DNA from: Blasia pusilla
Lineage: Eukaryota > Marchantiophyta > Marchantiopsida > Blasiales
Direction: 5' to 3'
Length of the DNA stretch: 64,000 nucleotides
NCBI GenBank assembly: GCA_050084515.1
Contig: CM114273.1
Location: 39,556,001 to 39,620,000 of the forward strand
Shown here: positions 31,393 to 42,730 of the stretch, piece by piece
Numbering within the stretch: the first letter of the stretch is position 1
Layout: each line of letters begins with the position of its first letter
The notes under the pieces: model-generated
The model's input: only the letters and a program-made list of their open reading frames with translations
Databases searched by the model: none
Told to the model about the DNA's origin: nothing
Made by a program: the position numbers and the translations under genes

Positions 31393-32760
31393 ATGGAGGA
31401 TTTGGGTACGCTGAAGGGACCAGGGATCCGCATTGAGTTGTTGAGTGATACTCCGTTCTTCCGACGACCCTACAGGTACAGTGATATGGAGAGGGCTCTA
31501 ATTCAGAGTAGGAACCAAGACTTGGTCAGAGCAGGACTAGTAGAGATGTCGCATGGGGAGTATGCATCTGCCATTGTCATGCCCGCCAAGAAGGATGTGC
31601 CATGGCAACTAGACGGATAGGCGGATGTGTGGGGATTACCGACCTATCAATCGCCAGACAAAGTCCGATAGGTATGCCATGCCCACCCCTGAGGAGATCT
31701 TTGATGCGATTGGTCACGCAAAGATCTTCAGTTGATTGGATTTGCGAGCCGGATATCATCAATTGCCTATCAGATTGGAGGACAGGCAGAAGACGGCATT
31801 TTGGGGCATCGATCCTCACGGGAAGGATTGTTTGTACCAGTGGCGGTTCTTACCATTTGGGTTAAAGAACGCCCCGGCTGATTTTTAGAGGGTCATGGAT
31901 AGGATCTTGGCTGGTCTAGATTTTGCTAGGTGTTATATTGATGACATTGTAGTCTTTAGCGCCACGGTTGAGGAGCATAAGCAACATCTAGAAGAGGTAT
32001 TTTGAAGATTGCAATTACATGGGCTGGAGCTACATCCAGGCAAGTGCAAGTTCTTCTACGACCAAATTGAGTACTTGGGTCATACGATATACCTAGGGGC
32101 CTTGGTGTTCAGCAAACGAAGGTAGAGGCTATCTCATGCATTCCACGCCTTACAGATGTGAGCCGTGGTTGCGCATTCATGGAATTGGCGAACTTCTATC
32201 GGAGATACCTCAAGGGATTCAGTTCGATTGCGAAGCCGCTGACCTTGCTGACCAAGGTGGATCACAAGTGGCATTGGGGGATGAGCAGGAGTGAGCATTT
32301 CAGTTGCTCAAAGACAAGTTGACGTCCGCGCCCATCTTGATGAGATCGATCAGGGGGCGTCCTTTCTAGTTGCACAAATTGGAGCATGTTGGAACTTGGA
32401 GCGGTGCTCACCCAGCATGATGATGAGGGTAGAGAGTTTATGGTGGCTTACGCTAGCCGCTTGAACAACGCTATAGAGGCAAAGTACAGCTTGTATGAGG
32501 GTGAGTGCTTGGCTGCAGTGTGGGTTGTCGCGCATTTCAAGTGTTACTTATACAGCAACCCCTTTACCATTATCACTGATCATCAACCACTGAAGTGGTT
32601 GATGGATTCTGACAAGCATACAGGGAAGCTTGTGAGATGGGCTATGTTGTTGCAGGAGAATGATTTTTAGGTGGTCCATAGACCTGGGACGCTCAATCAG
32701 GATGCAGATGGGTTGAGTCGTAACTCATGCTCGAGTCAGCGAGATGCGACCGAAGCTCGA
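31393..32760 (+). pseudogene. gypsy RT and RNase H (copy #1)
   Basis: [52 protein letters not shown] and the catalytic YIDD at 31,934-31,945, then a GHTIY motif. RNase H: LGAVLTQHDDEGREFMVAYA, YEGECLAAVWVVAHFKCYLY and TDHQPLKWLMDSD (32,386-32,670), then HRPGTLNQDADGLS. The order RT-RNase H is Ty3/gypsy type. Stops at several places are TAG or TGA where CAG or CGA is expected (for example in ADF-stop-RVMDRI near 31,887). Not functional. Confidence 0.85.
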
Positions 32761-33084
32761 TGGCGTGATGTGATGAGGAGTCGATGCCAAGATGGCACGC
32801 GTCAACCTATTTAGGCATGCTGGCTATGGAGAGCCAAAGTGTGGAGACTTTGATGGCGAGGTCTAGTGGGGAGTCCTTGGATCTCTAGGCCAGTGAGGAG
32901 ACAACAAGTGGCCGAGATATTCATGATGATGGAGTAGTCTTGGAGTACCTTCGTACTGGCAACATTGTGAGCACCGTGGATGCTAAAGAGCGGGATCGGA
33001 TCCTACAGCGGGCCAGACGGTTCTGTTGGGAGGGGACACATGTTTTGAGGGTTTGGTAGGATAGCAGAGTACGCATAGTGCCGC

Positions 33085-33900
33085 ATCCTTTGCAGAGACC
33101 ATGACTAGTGCAGCATGCCCACAAGGAGTTGGGTCACTTTGGGGTGAAGCGGACGTACAGCTTGCTCTAGATTCAGTATTGGTGGCGAGGTATGCAGACT
33201 AACATTCAATAGTTTGTTGTCAAGTGCATGGTGTGTGATCGGGTCCGAGCATCGTTCAATGCTCCGACTCCACAGTTGCATCCATTACCAATCATGGACT
33301 TAGGATATAGATGGAGTTTGGATTTTTCAGGACCTTTGCCTTTAACGGAGCGTCATAGTCGTTATGTGTTGGTGATGGTAGAGCACTTCTCGAAGTGGAT
33401 CGAGTTGGTTGCATTGCCTGACAAAGCGAGTGAGGGAGTAGCTTATGCCTTCCTTGACAGAGTGTTGAGTCATTATGGCGCACCGGCTAAGGTGTTGACA
33501 GACCATGGTACTGAGTTTCGTGATGAGTTCCAAGCCTTGTGTGATCAGGCATTGGTCGACCACCGCACGACTTTGCGAGATCATCGCGAGGCGGATGGAC
33601 TAGCGGAGAGAATTATGCAGACGGTGAAGAGGGGTTTACGCAAGTATGGCTTACATAGAGGTCACCTAAGAGATAGAGACCTCCAATTGCCCGGGTTGGC
33701 GATGGGATACAGATTTAGCAAGCAGGCATCCTTAACGTCTTTTTCACCGTACTTGCTACTTTAAGGCCGAGAGCCAGATTTACCTTCGGCCATTCGTCGA
33801 GATGTTGGTCCTTGATGACCTAGATGTATGGATGCGAGCATGTTCTCAGAAGGCTGAGTTGTTTTGGAGAGTGATGCCCATGGCGTTCGAGAACTTGTTG
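33085..33900 (+). pseudogene. gypsy integrase (copy #1)
   Basis: The N-terminal zinc-binding part shows AHKELGHFGVKR and VKCMVCDRV (H-x4-H, C-x2-C). The catalytic core has WSLDFSGPL (Asp 33,321), LTDHGTEF (Asp 33,501) and DGLAERIM (Glu 33,606), the DDE triad. An open stretch of 178 codons runs 33,228-33,764, then a frame change with the FGREPDLPS-like exit of the core. Three stops interrupt the zinc region. It would integrate element cDNA, so the element is a DDE-integrase retrotransposon, not a tyrosine-recombinase element. Confidence 0.85.
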
Positions 33901-34064
33901 ATTGCGTAGCTTCGGGATACATTCCCGAAGCTATCCATGTATCCCTCGTAGCTTCGGGATACGTGGAGGGACGCCATGGTATGGTATGGAAGGACCATGT
34001 GCGTAATTGTGCGCCATGTCACCTTCCTAACATTGATGGTATAGTAGATCCGAGCTAAGCAATA

Positions 34065-34220
34065 GTTCCTGTAGGCTTACGTTGTATGTTGTGTGGTTCT
34101 GCTCGTGGTGCGGCCACGATGCTAGTCTGTGATGGATGTTCGAGAGGTTGGCATATGGCATGTTGACGCCCCCTCTCACTAGGGTTCCTCGGGGACGATG
34201 GATATGTCCCAGATGTACAT
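34065..34220 (+). pseudogene. PHD finger at C-terminus of pol (copy #1)
   Basis: A complete C4-H-C3 set is visible: CMLC (34,083-34,094), CDGC (34,128-34,139), WH (His 34,152), AC (34,161), then, one frame over, PPLTRVPRGRWICPRCT with the last two Cys at 34,205 and 34,214. The Trp two residues before the last Cys pair is the usual PHD mark. PHD fingers bind histone H3 tails. A one-base loss after the sixth ligand breaks the frame. It follows the integrase where chromoviruses carry a chromodomain. The reading is strong although the frame is broken. Confidence 0.75.
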
Positions 34221-34408
34221 AGAGGAGAGACTAGGTAGGTTTCGATTCCAACTTTTTTTGTGACATGGATGAGAGGAAGGCGACTAACGATGGGGCCACA
34301 TGAGCATCCGGCCTTTATGCCCTTAGCGTCCTAGAGATGTATGTCATGGTAGGTAGGGATAGATGGCTATCTGGAGTTAGAGGACCTAACCACCAGCTAG
34401 GGGGGCGA

Positions 34409-34535
34409 TTGGAGATATTTTCGTACTTCTCGCCTCTATGTATGGATGCCATGAGTTAGCATGGGATGGTGTGTGTTTGTGTGTGTGTTCGATGACAACG
34501 ATGTATGTTGTGTAGCGATGTGTATGCCCACGACA
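34409..34535 (+). repeat. Terminal repeat B1 (copy #1)
   Basis: 127 bp, TTGGAGATATTTTCGTAC...GCCCACGACA, directly after a G-rich tract (CTAGGGGGGCGA) that may be the polypurine tract. Nearly identical to B2. Confidence 0.8.
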
Positions 34536-34537
34536 GG

Positions 34538-35056
34538 TGTCACGACTGTTAGGATAGATTGGTGGATCTAGCACAGCGTCTTCACAAGTAGTGGAGGAGA
34601 GGCCTTGGAGGTTGAGAATGACCTATTGAGGCCCTCCAAAATCTGAGAGAGCAGGTTTCCCCTTCGTTTCGGCTTATTTGGAGCCATATAGAAAAACTTA
34701 CTATTTCGGGTAAGTTTCCATGTTGGGGATAGTTGACTTTCTAATTTTGGTAAGTGGCCCTTGACCTCCTACATCAGGTTAAAAGCCAAGGAGGTGAATT
34801 GGGAGAATAGGTTACCATGGAGAGAGCTTGGGAGAGGGGAGGGATACACCTCAAGGAGAGAGAGCTTGAGAGCTCATTCTCTCTTTGTTGAACCTCTTGG
34901 CATGAGGCGGCGGAGCTATGGTCCCTTGCCTTGTGAGTGTAAAATGTAACCCAAGCCTCTCATTAGGAGAGTGGGTTTGGTTTGACATGAGACAGAGTGC
35001 ACACCTTTGAGAGCTATGGTGTGAGATGGTGTAGAGAGAGATTGGATCTTACTTTA
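34538..35056 (+). repeat. Terminal repeat A2 (copy #1)
   Basis: Begins TGTCACGACTG and ends before the second TTGGAGATATTTT. Its A1 partner is not in the window. By position it matches A2 of copy #2. Confidence 0.6.
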
Positions 35057-35183
35057 TTGGAGATATTTTAGTACTTCTCGCCTCTATGTATGGATGCCAT
35101 GAGTTAGCATGGGATTGTGTGTGTTTGTGTGTGTGTGCGATGACAGCAATGTATGTTGTGTAGCGATGTGTATGCGCACGACA
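35057..35183 (+). repeat. Terminal repeat B2 (copy #1)
   Basis: 127 bp copy of B1 ending GCGCACGACA, followed at once by non-element sequence. Marks the right end of copy #1. Confidence 0.8.
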
Positions 35184-35403
35184 CAAGGCAAGGATGAGAG
35201 GAGCAATGAGGGAGGAGAGAGTGGAGGTGGAGGGAGGAAGAAAGAAATAGTGGAGTATGGAACATGAAGGAAAGTAAGGGGAATGAGAAAGAAGGGAAAG
35301 GCGGGGGCCCATATGGACAAGTCCTTCCATAGGACGGACATAAGTCCACGGATATGGATATGTCCACGGACACGGACTTTGTCCACATGCAACCTTGGCC
35401 AAG
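35184..35403 (-). repeat. Possible copia LTR remnant
   Basis: On the minus strand it reads AAGGTTGCATGTGGACA..., which resembles AAGGTTGCATATAAACAAAC of the copia LTR start at 58,200-58,239. It lies next to the copia 3' end once the gypsy element at 35,409-46,153 is removed. Position supports a 3' LTR, but sequence similarity is patchy. Confidence 0.4.
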
Positions 35404-35408
35404 ACCCT
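35404..35408 (+). repeat. Target-site duplication, left (ACCCT)
   Basis: ACCCT lies directly before the 5' LTR and again directly after the 3' LTR (46,154-46,158), the 5-bp duplication expected for Ty3/gypsy. Confidence 0.85.
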
Positions 35409-36568
35409 TGTGATAGCCACAATTTTGTAATCTTGAAGAATATATCTTTTTATTCAACGAAGACTCTTGTATATTATGATTTTGATTATGATTATTTATT
35501 ATTATGAAGAAGAATAAGTGAATCACCAAGCTCCGAAGACAAGGCAGAGAGATGAAGATCAAGGATTTGCCTTAGAGGAGAATCAAAAGCTGTAAAGAAG
35601 TATAAAAGATCAAAGCGAAGCTCAGTGAAGCTCAGTGACGCTCAACGAAGCTCTATATACGAAGTACTTCGCTCTTGAACGAAGCACGAAGCACGAAGAA
35701 GAAGGAAGAACTTCGTCCTCCGGAAATTTAGCCTAGCGAAGCTCAGCATAATTGAGATTCGAAACGACACATAGTTTAAACAATTAGACTAGGAAAGGGC
35801 GCGACCCTTTGTATCAAATCGGTAGTTAGAACAGTTTTGTACCGCGGATTCATAGGGATCGTAGGAAAAGCTAAGAGAACCATAGATCTAGGTAGTTACA
35901 GATATTGAAAAGACACCAACTTCATCAAGAACGCTTCGGATCATAGAAACGATCCTACTCTCGAGAATATTTAAGAAACAGACGTGAAGCTATTATTATC
36001 ATTCGCTCATGAAGTCCTTATGTTTGAGGAATGGTCCGAGCAAGAGAGTTGTACCCTCTCGAGCTTGTGGATACTTTGAAGTCTTCCAATTCTTGATGGA
36101 GTAGTAAAGCATTCATTCATTCATTCATTCTGATGTGCGATGCTTATGTCTGAATATTCTTTTTGGGTCTGCCGAGTGAAGAGTGAATCAGGCGAACCTT
36201 TCTCATCAATGGAATAATCAATATAAAGTTGTATGAAATTTGTTTGACAGAGAGTAACCTGCCCAGATGGATTGAGTTCCGAAAGTAGGAGAAGCCAGCT
36301 TTATTCTTGAGGTCTCTGTGAGGTTCCGAGATGTTGAGAGAACAAATTGCCTGAGCGTCCTTTAAACTCCACTCGAGAGAATTGAAGAAGAAAACATAGG
36401 TACTAAAAACAGATCGGAAGATGTTACTGGAATATTACATTTGAATTACATAATCAATTACACTTTTACAACATAATCATCACTTTATACTCTCTTTTCA
36501 TCCAACAATAATCCTCTTGGGATCGAACTCTACAATTGACTGTAAATAAGAAACACTTAGACATTACA
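35409..36568 (+). repeat. 5' LTR of full-length gypsy
   Basis: 1,160 bp, TGTGATAGCC...CATTACA. A GAAGC/AACGAAGCT-rich tract near 35,615-35,700 and ATTCATTCATTCATTC near 36,112-36,130 vary in copy number among the LTRs. Confidence 0.95.
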
Positions 36569-36585
36569 TATAGTCGAAGACTTTT

Positions 36586-36603
36586 TGGCGCCGCTGCCGG
36601 GGA
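36586..36603 (+). other. Primer-binding site (tRNA-Asp type)
   Basis: TGGCGCCGCTGCCGGGGA, 17 bp after the LTR, fits the 3' end of plant tRNA-Asp used by Tat/Athila elements. Confidence 0.8.
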
Positions 36604-37169
36604 TCATATCCTTGGCTGAGAAGGGAGAGAAAGACCCATGGGGAAGCAGGGAACGGAGAAAGAAGCTTCGCTCCTAGACAACCCACATTCTAGTTCTTAC
36701 TAAAGACCATCGGCTTGCTCTAGTGACCCCCGTAAGACAATGTATGCTTGAAGATAACAATACAGTTGCTGCATTGGTGCTAGAGAAGATAGGCCAACTA
36801 ATTAGAATGGTCAAAGAACCAGTCGCCAAACGGTGCTTCGCCCATGGACGATAGTTGTACTTGGTGAAAACCCGATACTTCTGTCTATGGGAGGAAAATG
36901 TGGCAGGAAGCGTAGGAGCACCAAGCACCCTCCTGTAGATGTAAAAAGAATCAGTTGTTAACCTCTATCCATGGACCCTTACCCTATCGCCACCGTGGGG
37001 GTGATCGCGAGTTGCCAAATCCCCCAAGAGACTTATGGAAGGCTCTCAGCCCTCTTTGCGAGAGCAATGAGCCAATCGGGCGCAGTGAGGCGGCGAGAGC
37101 GAAGAACCGGCTTGGAGACCCTCTGGTTCGTCTCCAAGTCTTCGTCCTTGTCCGGAGGCAAAGACCAAG

Positions 37170-38650
37170 AAGAAAGAAAGGGACAAATTTCCCACTACGT
37201 CCCCTGCCAGTTCGCAGTCGGACGAAGAGTCGTCCTGGGACCCCTTTGGAGAGTCAGGGAGCGAGGAGCCGATCAGAGCACCTCGGGCGGCACCTTTACC
37301 TCCTCCCTCTCGAGCATCAAGCCCACGAGCCAGCAGGAGAGCAGTGCCCATGGCCAACACTAGAAAAACTCTGCTAAGGTACCCCACCTTTGCTGGAGGC
37401 CGACGAGACGATGTGGATAACTTTGTTCTTGAATTCACCCATGTCGCAAAAGCCAACGGGGAAGGGGCAGAGGAGGATTTGTTACGAGTCTTTCCGGGCC
37501 TGCTCAAAAAGCGAGCAAGCCAGTGGTACGAAGGTCTCGGAGCAGAAGTCACGGAAACCTGGAAAAGGGTCTTGGAATCCTTCCTACATGAGTTCTGCGA
37601 CTTGGAGTTTGAGGACAGGCTTCTTACAAAGCTTCGCGACCTGAAGCGAAGAAAGGAGACCCTCCGGGAATATACCCAACGGTTCGAGAGCCTTGTGAAT
37701 AAGCTAGAACACACGACTACCTCCCAATTGGTAGATTGGTTCGTGTCCGGCTTGTCCAAAGAAATGGATCGGTATTGCCGGAGAGGCCAACGGGATTCTC
37801 TGGAGGCGGTCATAGCCTCTGCTGAGGCGTATGAAGCCTCAGAAAAGTCCCGCCGAACACGAAGACGGCGTCACCAACGAAGAGGGGTGTCGCAGACTAG
37901 TGCTTCGTCCAAAGACGAAGCGTCCTCCACTGACATGGAATCCTCTACAGAGGATTTGTCGAGTCCTCGGACTCGGAGCAGGAGGTAAAAGCTAAGAGGA
38001 AAGGGAAGAGCAGGCGTCATCGCTCCCCCAAGCACCAGACCAAAACCCGACCAAGTACCAAGCATCGTCCTCAGCGGTCGGAAAGTCCGGTAAGAGGGAC
38101 GGCAAGGAAGGCTGGCAAGTCGGCCATGGAGGAACTCAGTAAACAAATGGCTGAGTTGAAGGTACATCTGGCGGCCCAGAAGGACCCCAGAAGACGACCT
38201 GGGCTGATGAGGCCCAACGTTTGGTGTAGTAGTTGTGGAACCCGGGGGGCATCTTGTACAAGAATGCCCCGCTCAAGGGATCTGCGGTGGGTCCGGAAGA
38301 GGCCCCTATTGAAGAAGGATGGTATGAACCAGAACAGTGGGAAGGGTGCTATGCTGTGCAAGCGGTCATCCCCAAACCCTGGAAGAAGCTGGATCACGCG
38401 GTATGTACCTCCGGAATACGGAGAACAAAGATCCCTACGACAGATTATGGGTGCGGCGGCCTTCACGCCACCCATCAAGAGAAATTGTTGTTATAACTGC
38501 GGCGCAGCATACCACTGGGCCAATAATTGCCCAAACCCGAAGCGACCAGTGGGACTCAATCCCTTATCGCGGAGGCGCAAGAAGGGCGGGCACACTGCCG
38601 TGGAATGCCCGGAGCCTAAGGTCCCACGTTTGTTGGTCAGGTATGTAAAT
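37170..38650 (+). CDS. gag of full-length gypsy
   Basis: The capsid-like part is open at 37,344-37,988: LLRYPTFAGGRRDDVDNFVL, a Trp-containing QWYEGL region and EFCDLEFEDRLLTKLRDLKR with YTQRFESLVNK, as in the retrotransposon gag family. The upstream frame from about 37,170 (PLPPPSRASSPRASRRAVP) extends it. After an Arg/Ser-rich linker the nucleocapsid part has a CCHC knuckle CYNCGAAYHWANNC near 38,495 and an earlier WCSSCGTRG near 38,220 whose frame is broken. One or two frameshifts separate the parts. The protein packages element RNA. Confidence 0.8.
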
Positions 38651-39299
38651 ACTCCAGCGGCTCAACCAGAGCCCAAGAACGATGTAAATGTACAATTGGT
38701 CCGGGTGGAAGAAGTAGTGTCCTCGAGACCAAAGCGAGTCACCATCAGTGAGGAAGACTCGACCCAAGGGGCCAACGAAGAATCATCGGACTGGCCCAAA
38801 GAATTTCAAGAAAGCAGATGTTGGCGGTCACCACGAGATCAAAGAGTCGACGCTGGGGGACCCCAAAGGTAAAGAAGGGTGCCGTCGCCTTGGCTCGGGA
38901 GCCCAAGAACAAAGCGGTGAACACCTTACGCGCCGGAAAGGCCATCCTCAAAGGCGATGTGGACCCGGCCTTTGATTGAAGTCATCCGAAATACTTCCAT
39001 CAGGATGTGGAGGACCAGGTCCGTGCTCAAGTGCGGGAGGCCCAGGAACCAGAGGGGAAACAGACCCCAGAGAAGACAAAGGCCAACCTCAGACGGTCCA
39101 AGCCATGGCGACATCACCAATGGTCCTAGAAGCGTACGATTTACTGAGGGACTTGGCGTCAACCCCGGCCAACATAACCTTGCTACAGTTGCTAATGGAT
39201 AACCCAGTATACGGAAAAATCTTGCAGCAGTGGAAAATCAGCCGCAAACGACCAGAAGCGGTGAAGCATCCGCCCGTGGTGGATTTGTTCAGATCAAGT

Positions 39300-39775
39300 C
39301 GAGGACTTGGGAGCCCCAGAAGTGGAGGTGGAGATTGAGGGCCATACTATTAAGAAGGTCCCCATTGATTCCGGAAGCGGAATCAATATTATGACGGAGC
39401 AAACCGCTCGGGCCCTAGGGTACATGGTGTACGAGCCCAAAGACAAGTACTTGCGGTTCGCGGATCAATCCCGGAAGAGACCCTGACGGACTCACGCAAA
39501 TTCCGACCATGCTCGGGGGGGTGTTGTTTATGTTGGACTACTTAGTCTTGCAGCCCCTGACCGCGACGGGCTATCCTTTGCTCATCGGAAGACCCTGGCT
39601 TTATGGCGCGAGAGTAACTACAGATTGGAAAAGGCGACGGTTCACGTTCCAGGCGCCGAATCAGGACTCGAAGCGGCTCATCAAGCTGTCGTGGAAATCT
39701 CGACCACCCCAAGGAGAGACGCCACCCGATCGGCGACGGCTATACGTCAGATCAAGACAACACCACCGCTACTGA
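39300..39775 (+). pseudogene. Aspartic protease region of full-length gypsy
   Basis: KKVPIDSGSGINIMTEQTAR carries the DSG(S/A) catalytic motif of retropepsins near 39,365. A frame change after LRFADQS leads to LDYLVLQPLTATGYPLLIGR and PWLYGARVTTDWKRRRFTF, the usual protease end (I-x-G-R-x-W). It cleaves the polyprotein when in frame with gag-pol. Confidence 0.75.
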
Positions 39776-39845
39776 GTCCTCGTCCAATGTATATTATTTA
39801 GAATGTTATGAAATAGACGAGGAGTCAGTACCTTCCAAGCCAAGG

Positions 39846-40694
39846 TTGACTCGAGAGGAAGAGAAGCTAGGTCATAGCACCTTCCGGTTTACCGAAAACA
39901 TGGTTCAGGAGCAGGACTATGTCCAGGTCAATATTGCAGATCAAAAATCTCTACGCCTTTCGGCGGATTTGTCTCCTACCACACTTATAAAATATAAAAG
40001 ACTACTGTTTGAGTATTTGGATGTCTTTGCATACTCTATGGATGAAATGAGAGGCATTCCCGCACAATATGGTGAACACCGAATTGATCTTAAAGAAGGC
40101 GCGGTCCCGGTGCGAATGCGACAATATCGACTGAACCCAAAGTACTCATTGTTAGTCAAGGATGAGATCGATCAGTGTCTCGAGGCAGGAATAATCTATC
40201 CGGTGTTAAGCAGCGAGTGGGTGTCGCCCATCGTAATTGTGCCTAAAAAACAAACGGGAAAAATCCGAGTGTGCCAGGACTATCGGAAATTAAATGCGGC
40301 CACCTTAAAAGACCACCATCCTCTACCTTTCACCGACAGTATTTTGGATAAAGTGGCCGGGCACGAGCGTTATACCTTCTTGGACGGATATTCGGGGTAC
40401 AACCAGGTATCCATACGAGAAAAGGATCGTCCCCTCAAAACGTTCACGACGGACTGGGGAACTTTCGCATATCGCGTAATGCCTTTTGGGTTGTGTAATG
40501 CCCCAGCTACTTTCCAACGGATGATGATCTCCATCTTCCAGGAGTATCTTCGGAAGTTCATCGAAATCTTTTTAGACGATTTTTGTATCTTTAGCACGGA
40601 GGCCGAACATCTTGAAAAGTTAGAGTTAACATCAGACGCTTCGTCGCTGAAGTGCATTTGTCCCTTCATCCGGACAAATCCTATATCGCTATGA
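39846..40694 (+). CDS. Reverse transcriptase of full-length gypsy
   Basis: 282 codons open. Motifs: LKEGAVPVRMRQYRLNP, IYPVLSSEWVSPIVIVPKK, RVCQDYRKLNAATLKDHHPL, FLDGYSGYNQVSI, FGLCNAPATFQRMM and catalytic FLDDFCIFS (first Asp variant of YxDD). The frame ends after KLELT through a short indel near 40,632, and the sequence goes on in the next frame from 40,652. The deleted relative at 11,899 shows the uninterrupted form ARCREVHLSLHPDKSY. Confidence 0.9.
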   Translation: MTREEEKLGHSTFRFTENMVQEQDYVQVNIADQKSLRLSADLSPTTLIKYKRLLFEYLDVFAYSMDEMRGIPAQYGEHRIDLKEGAVPVRMRQYRLNPKYSLLVKDEIDQCLEAGIIYPVLSSEWVSPIVIVPKKQTGKIRVCQDYRKLNAATLKDHHPLPFTDSILDKVAGHERYTFLDGYSGYNQVSIREKDRPLKTFTTDWGTFAYRVMPFGLCNAPATFQRMMISIFQEYLRKFIEIFLDDFCIFSTEAEHLEKLELTSDASSLKCICPFIRTNPISL

Positions 40695-41611
40695 AACAAG
40701 GAATTTCTCTGGGACATCGAAAGTGTCGGGCGCAAGGAATTGAGGTCGACAAGGCCAAGATGGATATTATCGTCGCATTGGAACCACCCACTAATCTCCG
40801 GGAATTGAGAGGATTCTTGGGACATGTCGGGTATTATCGACGGTTCATTAAAGATTACGCGGTAAAAGCGGGTGCTCTTACTGCATTACTTAAGAAGACC
40901 ACCGAATGGGAGTGGACACCAGCGTGCCAAGTGGCATTCAACACCTTAAAAGACGCATTGCAAAAGGCTCCTGTACTTCGGTCCCCCGATTGGACCAAAC
41001 CCTTCCACGTGTATGAAGACACATCCTCATTTGCCATTGGAGTAGTGCTCAGCCAAAAATTGGATGAGCACAAACATGATTTTCCAATTTACTATGCCGG
41101 CCGAAAATTATCGGGGGCAGAGCAGAAATATACAACCACCGAACGAGAGGCGTTAGGCATGGTCTTCTCGTGTAAAAAGTTCCGACACTATTTATTAGGG
41201 TACGAATTTTTCTTTCACGTAGATCATTTTGCACTCAGACCCTTAATGGTGAAAGCCGACCTGTCAGGACGCATTGCACGGTGGATCTTGTTGCTACAAG
41301 AATTCACATTCGATGTTGTGACCCATGCCGGCAAGGTGCATACCAATGCTGATTTTCTGTCCCGATTGAGGATGACAAACGCGGACCTCACCCAATCTGT
41401 CGATGATACCTTTCCCGATGAAGATCTGTTCCAGATAATAGAGGAACGGTTGAGCCAGTCGTTTTATGAGGATATTCTGCAGTTTCTAATGACTCTGCAA
41501 CTTCCTGCCCCGATGATAGCGGAAGAACGCGCAGTTTTTTTACATCGCATAGGCCCTTATGAGATTTGTCAAGGGGTCTTATTCAAATTAGGCGCTGATG
41601 AAGAGCATTGA
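40652..41611 (+). CDS. RT thumb and RNase H of full-length gypsy
   Basis: 319 codons open: LRELRGFLGHVGYYRRFIKD, then the RNase H region DTSSFAIGVVLSQKLDEHKH, YYAGRKLSGAEQKYTTTERE, VFSCKKFRHYLLGYEFFFHV and DHFALRPLM, followed by VVTHAGKVHTNADFLSRL. A connection of about 85 codons leads to integrase. The first catalytic Asp of RNase H is read as YEDTSS (usual form xDAS). It removes the RNA strand during cDNA synthesis. Confidence 0.85.
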   Translation: MHLSLHPDKSYIAMKQGISLGHRKCRAQGIEVDKAKMDIIVALEPPTNLRELRGFLGHVGYYRRFIKDYAVKAGALTALLKKTTEWEWTPACQVAFNTLKDALQKAPVLRSPDWTKPFHVYEDTSSFAIGVVLSQKLDEHKHDFPIYYAGRKLSGAEQKYTTTEREALGMVFSCKKFRHYLLGYEFFFHVDHFALRPLMVKADLSGRIARWILLLQEFTFDVVTHAGKVHTNADFLSRLRMTNADLTQSVDDTFPDEDLFQIIEERLSQSFYEDILQFLMTLQLPAPMIAEERAVFLHRIGPYEICQGVLFKLGADEEH

Positions 41612-41617
41612 AGATGC

Positions 41618-42730
41618 TTGGAAGCGGACGAGGTCCCCCAGGTCATCAGAGCTCTGCATATGGCTGATTCCGGTGGACACTATGCGGTAAAAAATACCGT
41701 GAAGAAAATTTTGGCCGCACGATATTGGTGGCCGACTATGTACAAAGACGTAGGTAATTTATTTCGAGTTGTGATGCTCGCCAAAGGGCGGAGTCGACCC
41801 ACGGCGACTACGCGGTGGCCTTTGGTCCCATCATGCCCCTAGCTCCTTTTGAAAAATGGGGCATTGACTTTGTGGGCCCTATCTCCCCGGCCACTTGCCA
41901 AACCCAGCGGAAGTATATTCTTATCGCTATGGACTATTGTACTAAGATGGTTGAAGCAGTAGCCACGCGGAAAGATGACAAAAGCTTGGCTAAGTTTTTA
42001 TACGAGATGATTATCACGCGTTATGGTCGTCCGTTGGAACTAGTAAGTGACCGGGCACGCACTTCCTAAAACGACTATTGAGTCTCTCACTTCCCACTTT
42101 CTCATTAAGCATGGGAAAACCACTCCCTACAACCCTAAAGCCAACAGGTTGACGGAAAAATCAAACGGCCTCATTTGCCGAATATTGAATCGATTAACGG
42201 TAACCTATTCCTATGATTGGGACACAAAAATTGCCCCAAAGATTATGGGCGCATCGAACAGGCTGAGAAGGTGACGACAAAATACAACCCGTTCTTCCTG
42301 AATTATGGCGTACATCCCTTAACACCTATTCAATGGGCGTTACCCACTTATCGGGTATTGGAGGGCACAAGAACGGAAGCTGCGGACGAAGTTATCGAAC
42401 ACAAGAATGAGACCCTAGTGGAGTTGGAAGAAGCATGCATGCTCGCGTTACGCCCGGACAGCCCAAGTGCAAAAAGAACATAAGAAACGTTACGATCGAC
42501 ATCTCCGGCCACAATCTATCAATGTTGGCGACTTAGTGCTATTGTATGATAACCGGCGACTAAAGTTCCCCGGAAAATTAAAATTAAATTGGATGGGACC
42601 CTACCGGGTATTGGCAATCTATGATAATGTATCCCTCCGATTAGAAACCTTACAGGGAGAATCCCTGCCCACGCGAGTCAATGGAATGCATGTGCGCCGG
42701 TATTATGAGCCCGAACCTGAGGATCACTGA
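41618..42730 (+). pseudogene. Integrase of full-length gypsy
   Basis: The zinc region shows HMADSGGHYAVKNTVKKILA and YWWPTMYKDVGNLF, but the Cys pair is damaged (RVVMLAKGRS). The catalytic core shows KWGIDFVGPISPA (first Asp), LVSDRARTS where SDxGTHF is expected (second Asp, then a frame change) and LTEKSNGLICRIL (Glu). The C-terminal part is open: NVGDLVLLYDNRRLKFPGKL, LNWMGPYRVLAIYDNVS, typical of plant gypsy integrases. Four overlapping frames mean it is no longer one protein. Confidence 0.8.

Larger units (their letters stand above)
29067..35183 (+). mobile_element. DNMT-bearing gypsy element, copy #1
   Basis: The order is short leader, C5 methyltransferase, RT, RNase H, integrase, PHD finger, then terminal repeats B1-A2-B2. 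gag and protease are missing, and the 5' terminal repeat is not present. Many stops are C-to-T type. It abuts MULE copy C on the left and a copia LTR remnant on the right (after GCGCACGACA at 35,183). Confidence 0.8.

Noticed and set aside
35049-35562. Overlapping minus-strand ORFs of 112-152 codons
   Set aside because: They cross repeat B2, the copia remnant and LTR sequence and have no domain; low-complexity tracts explain the open frames.
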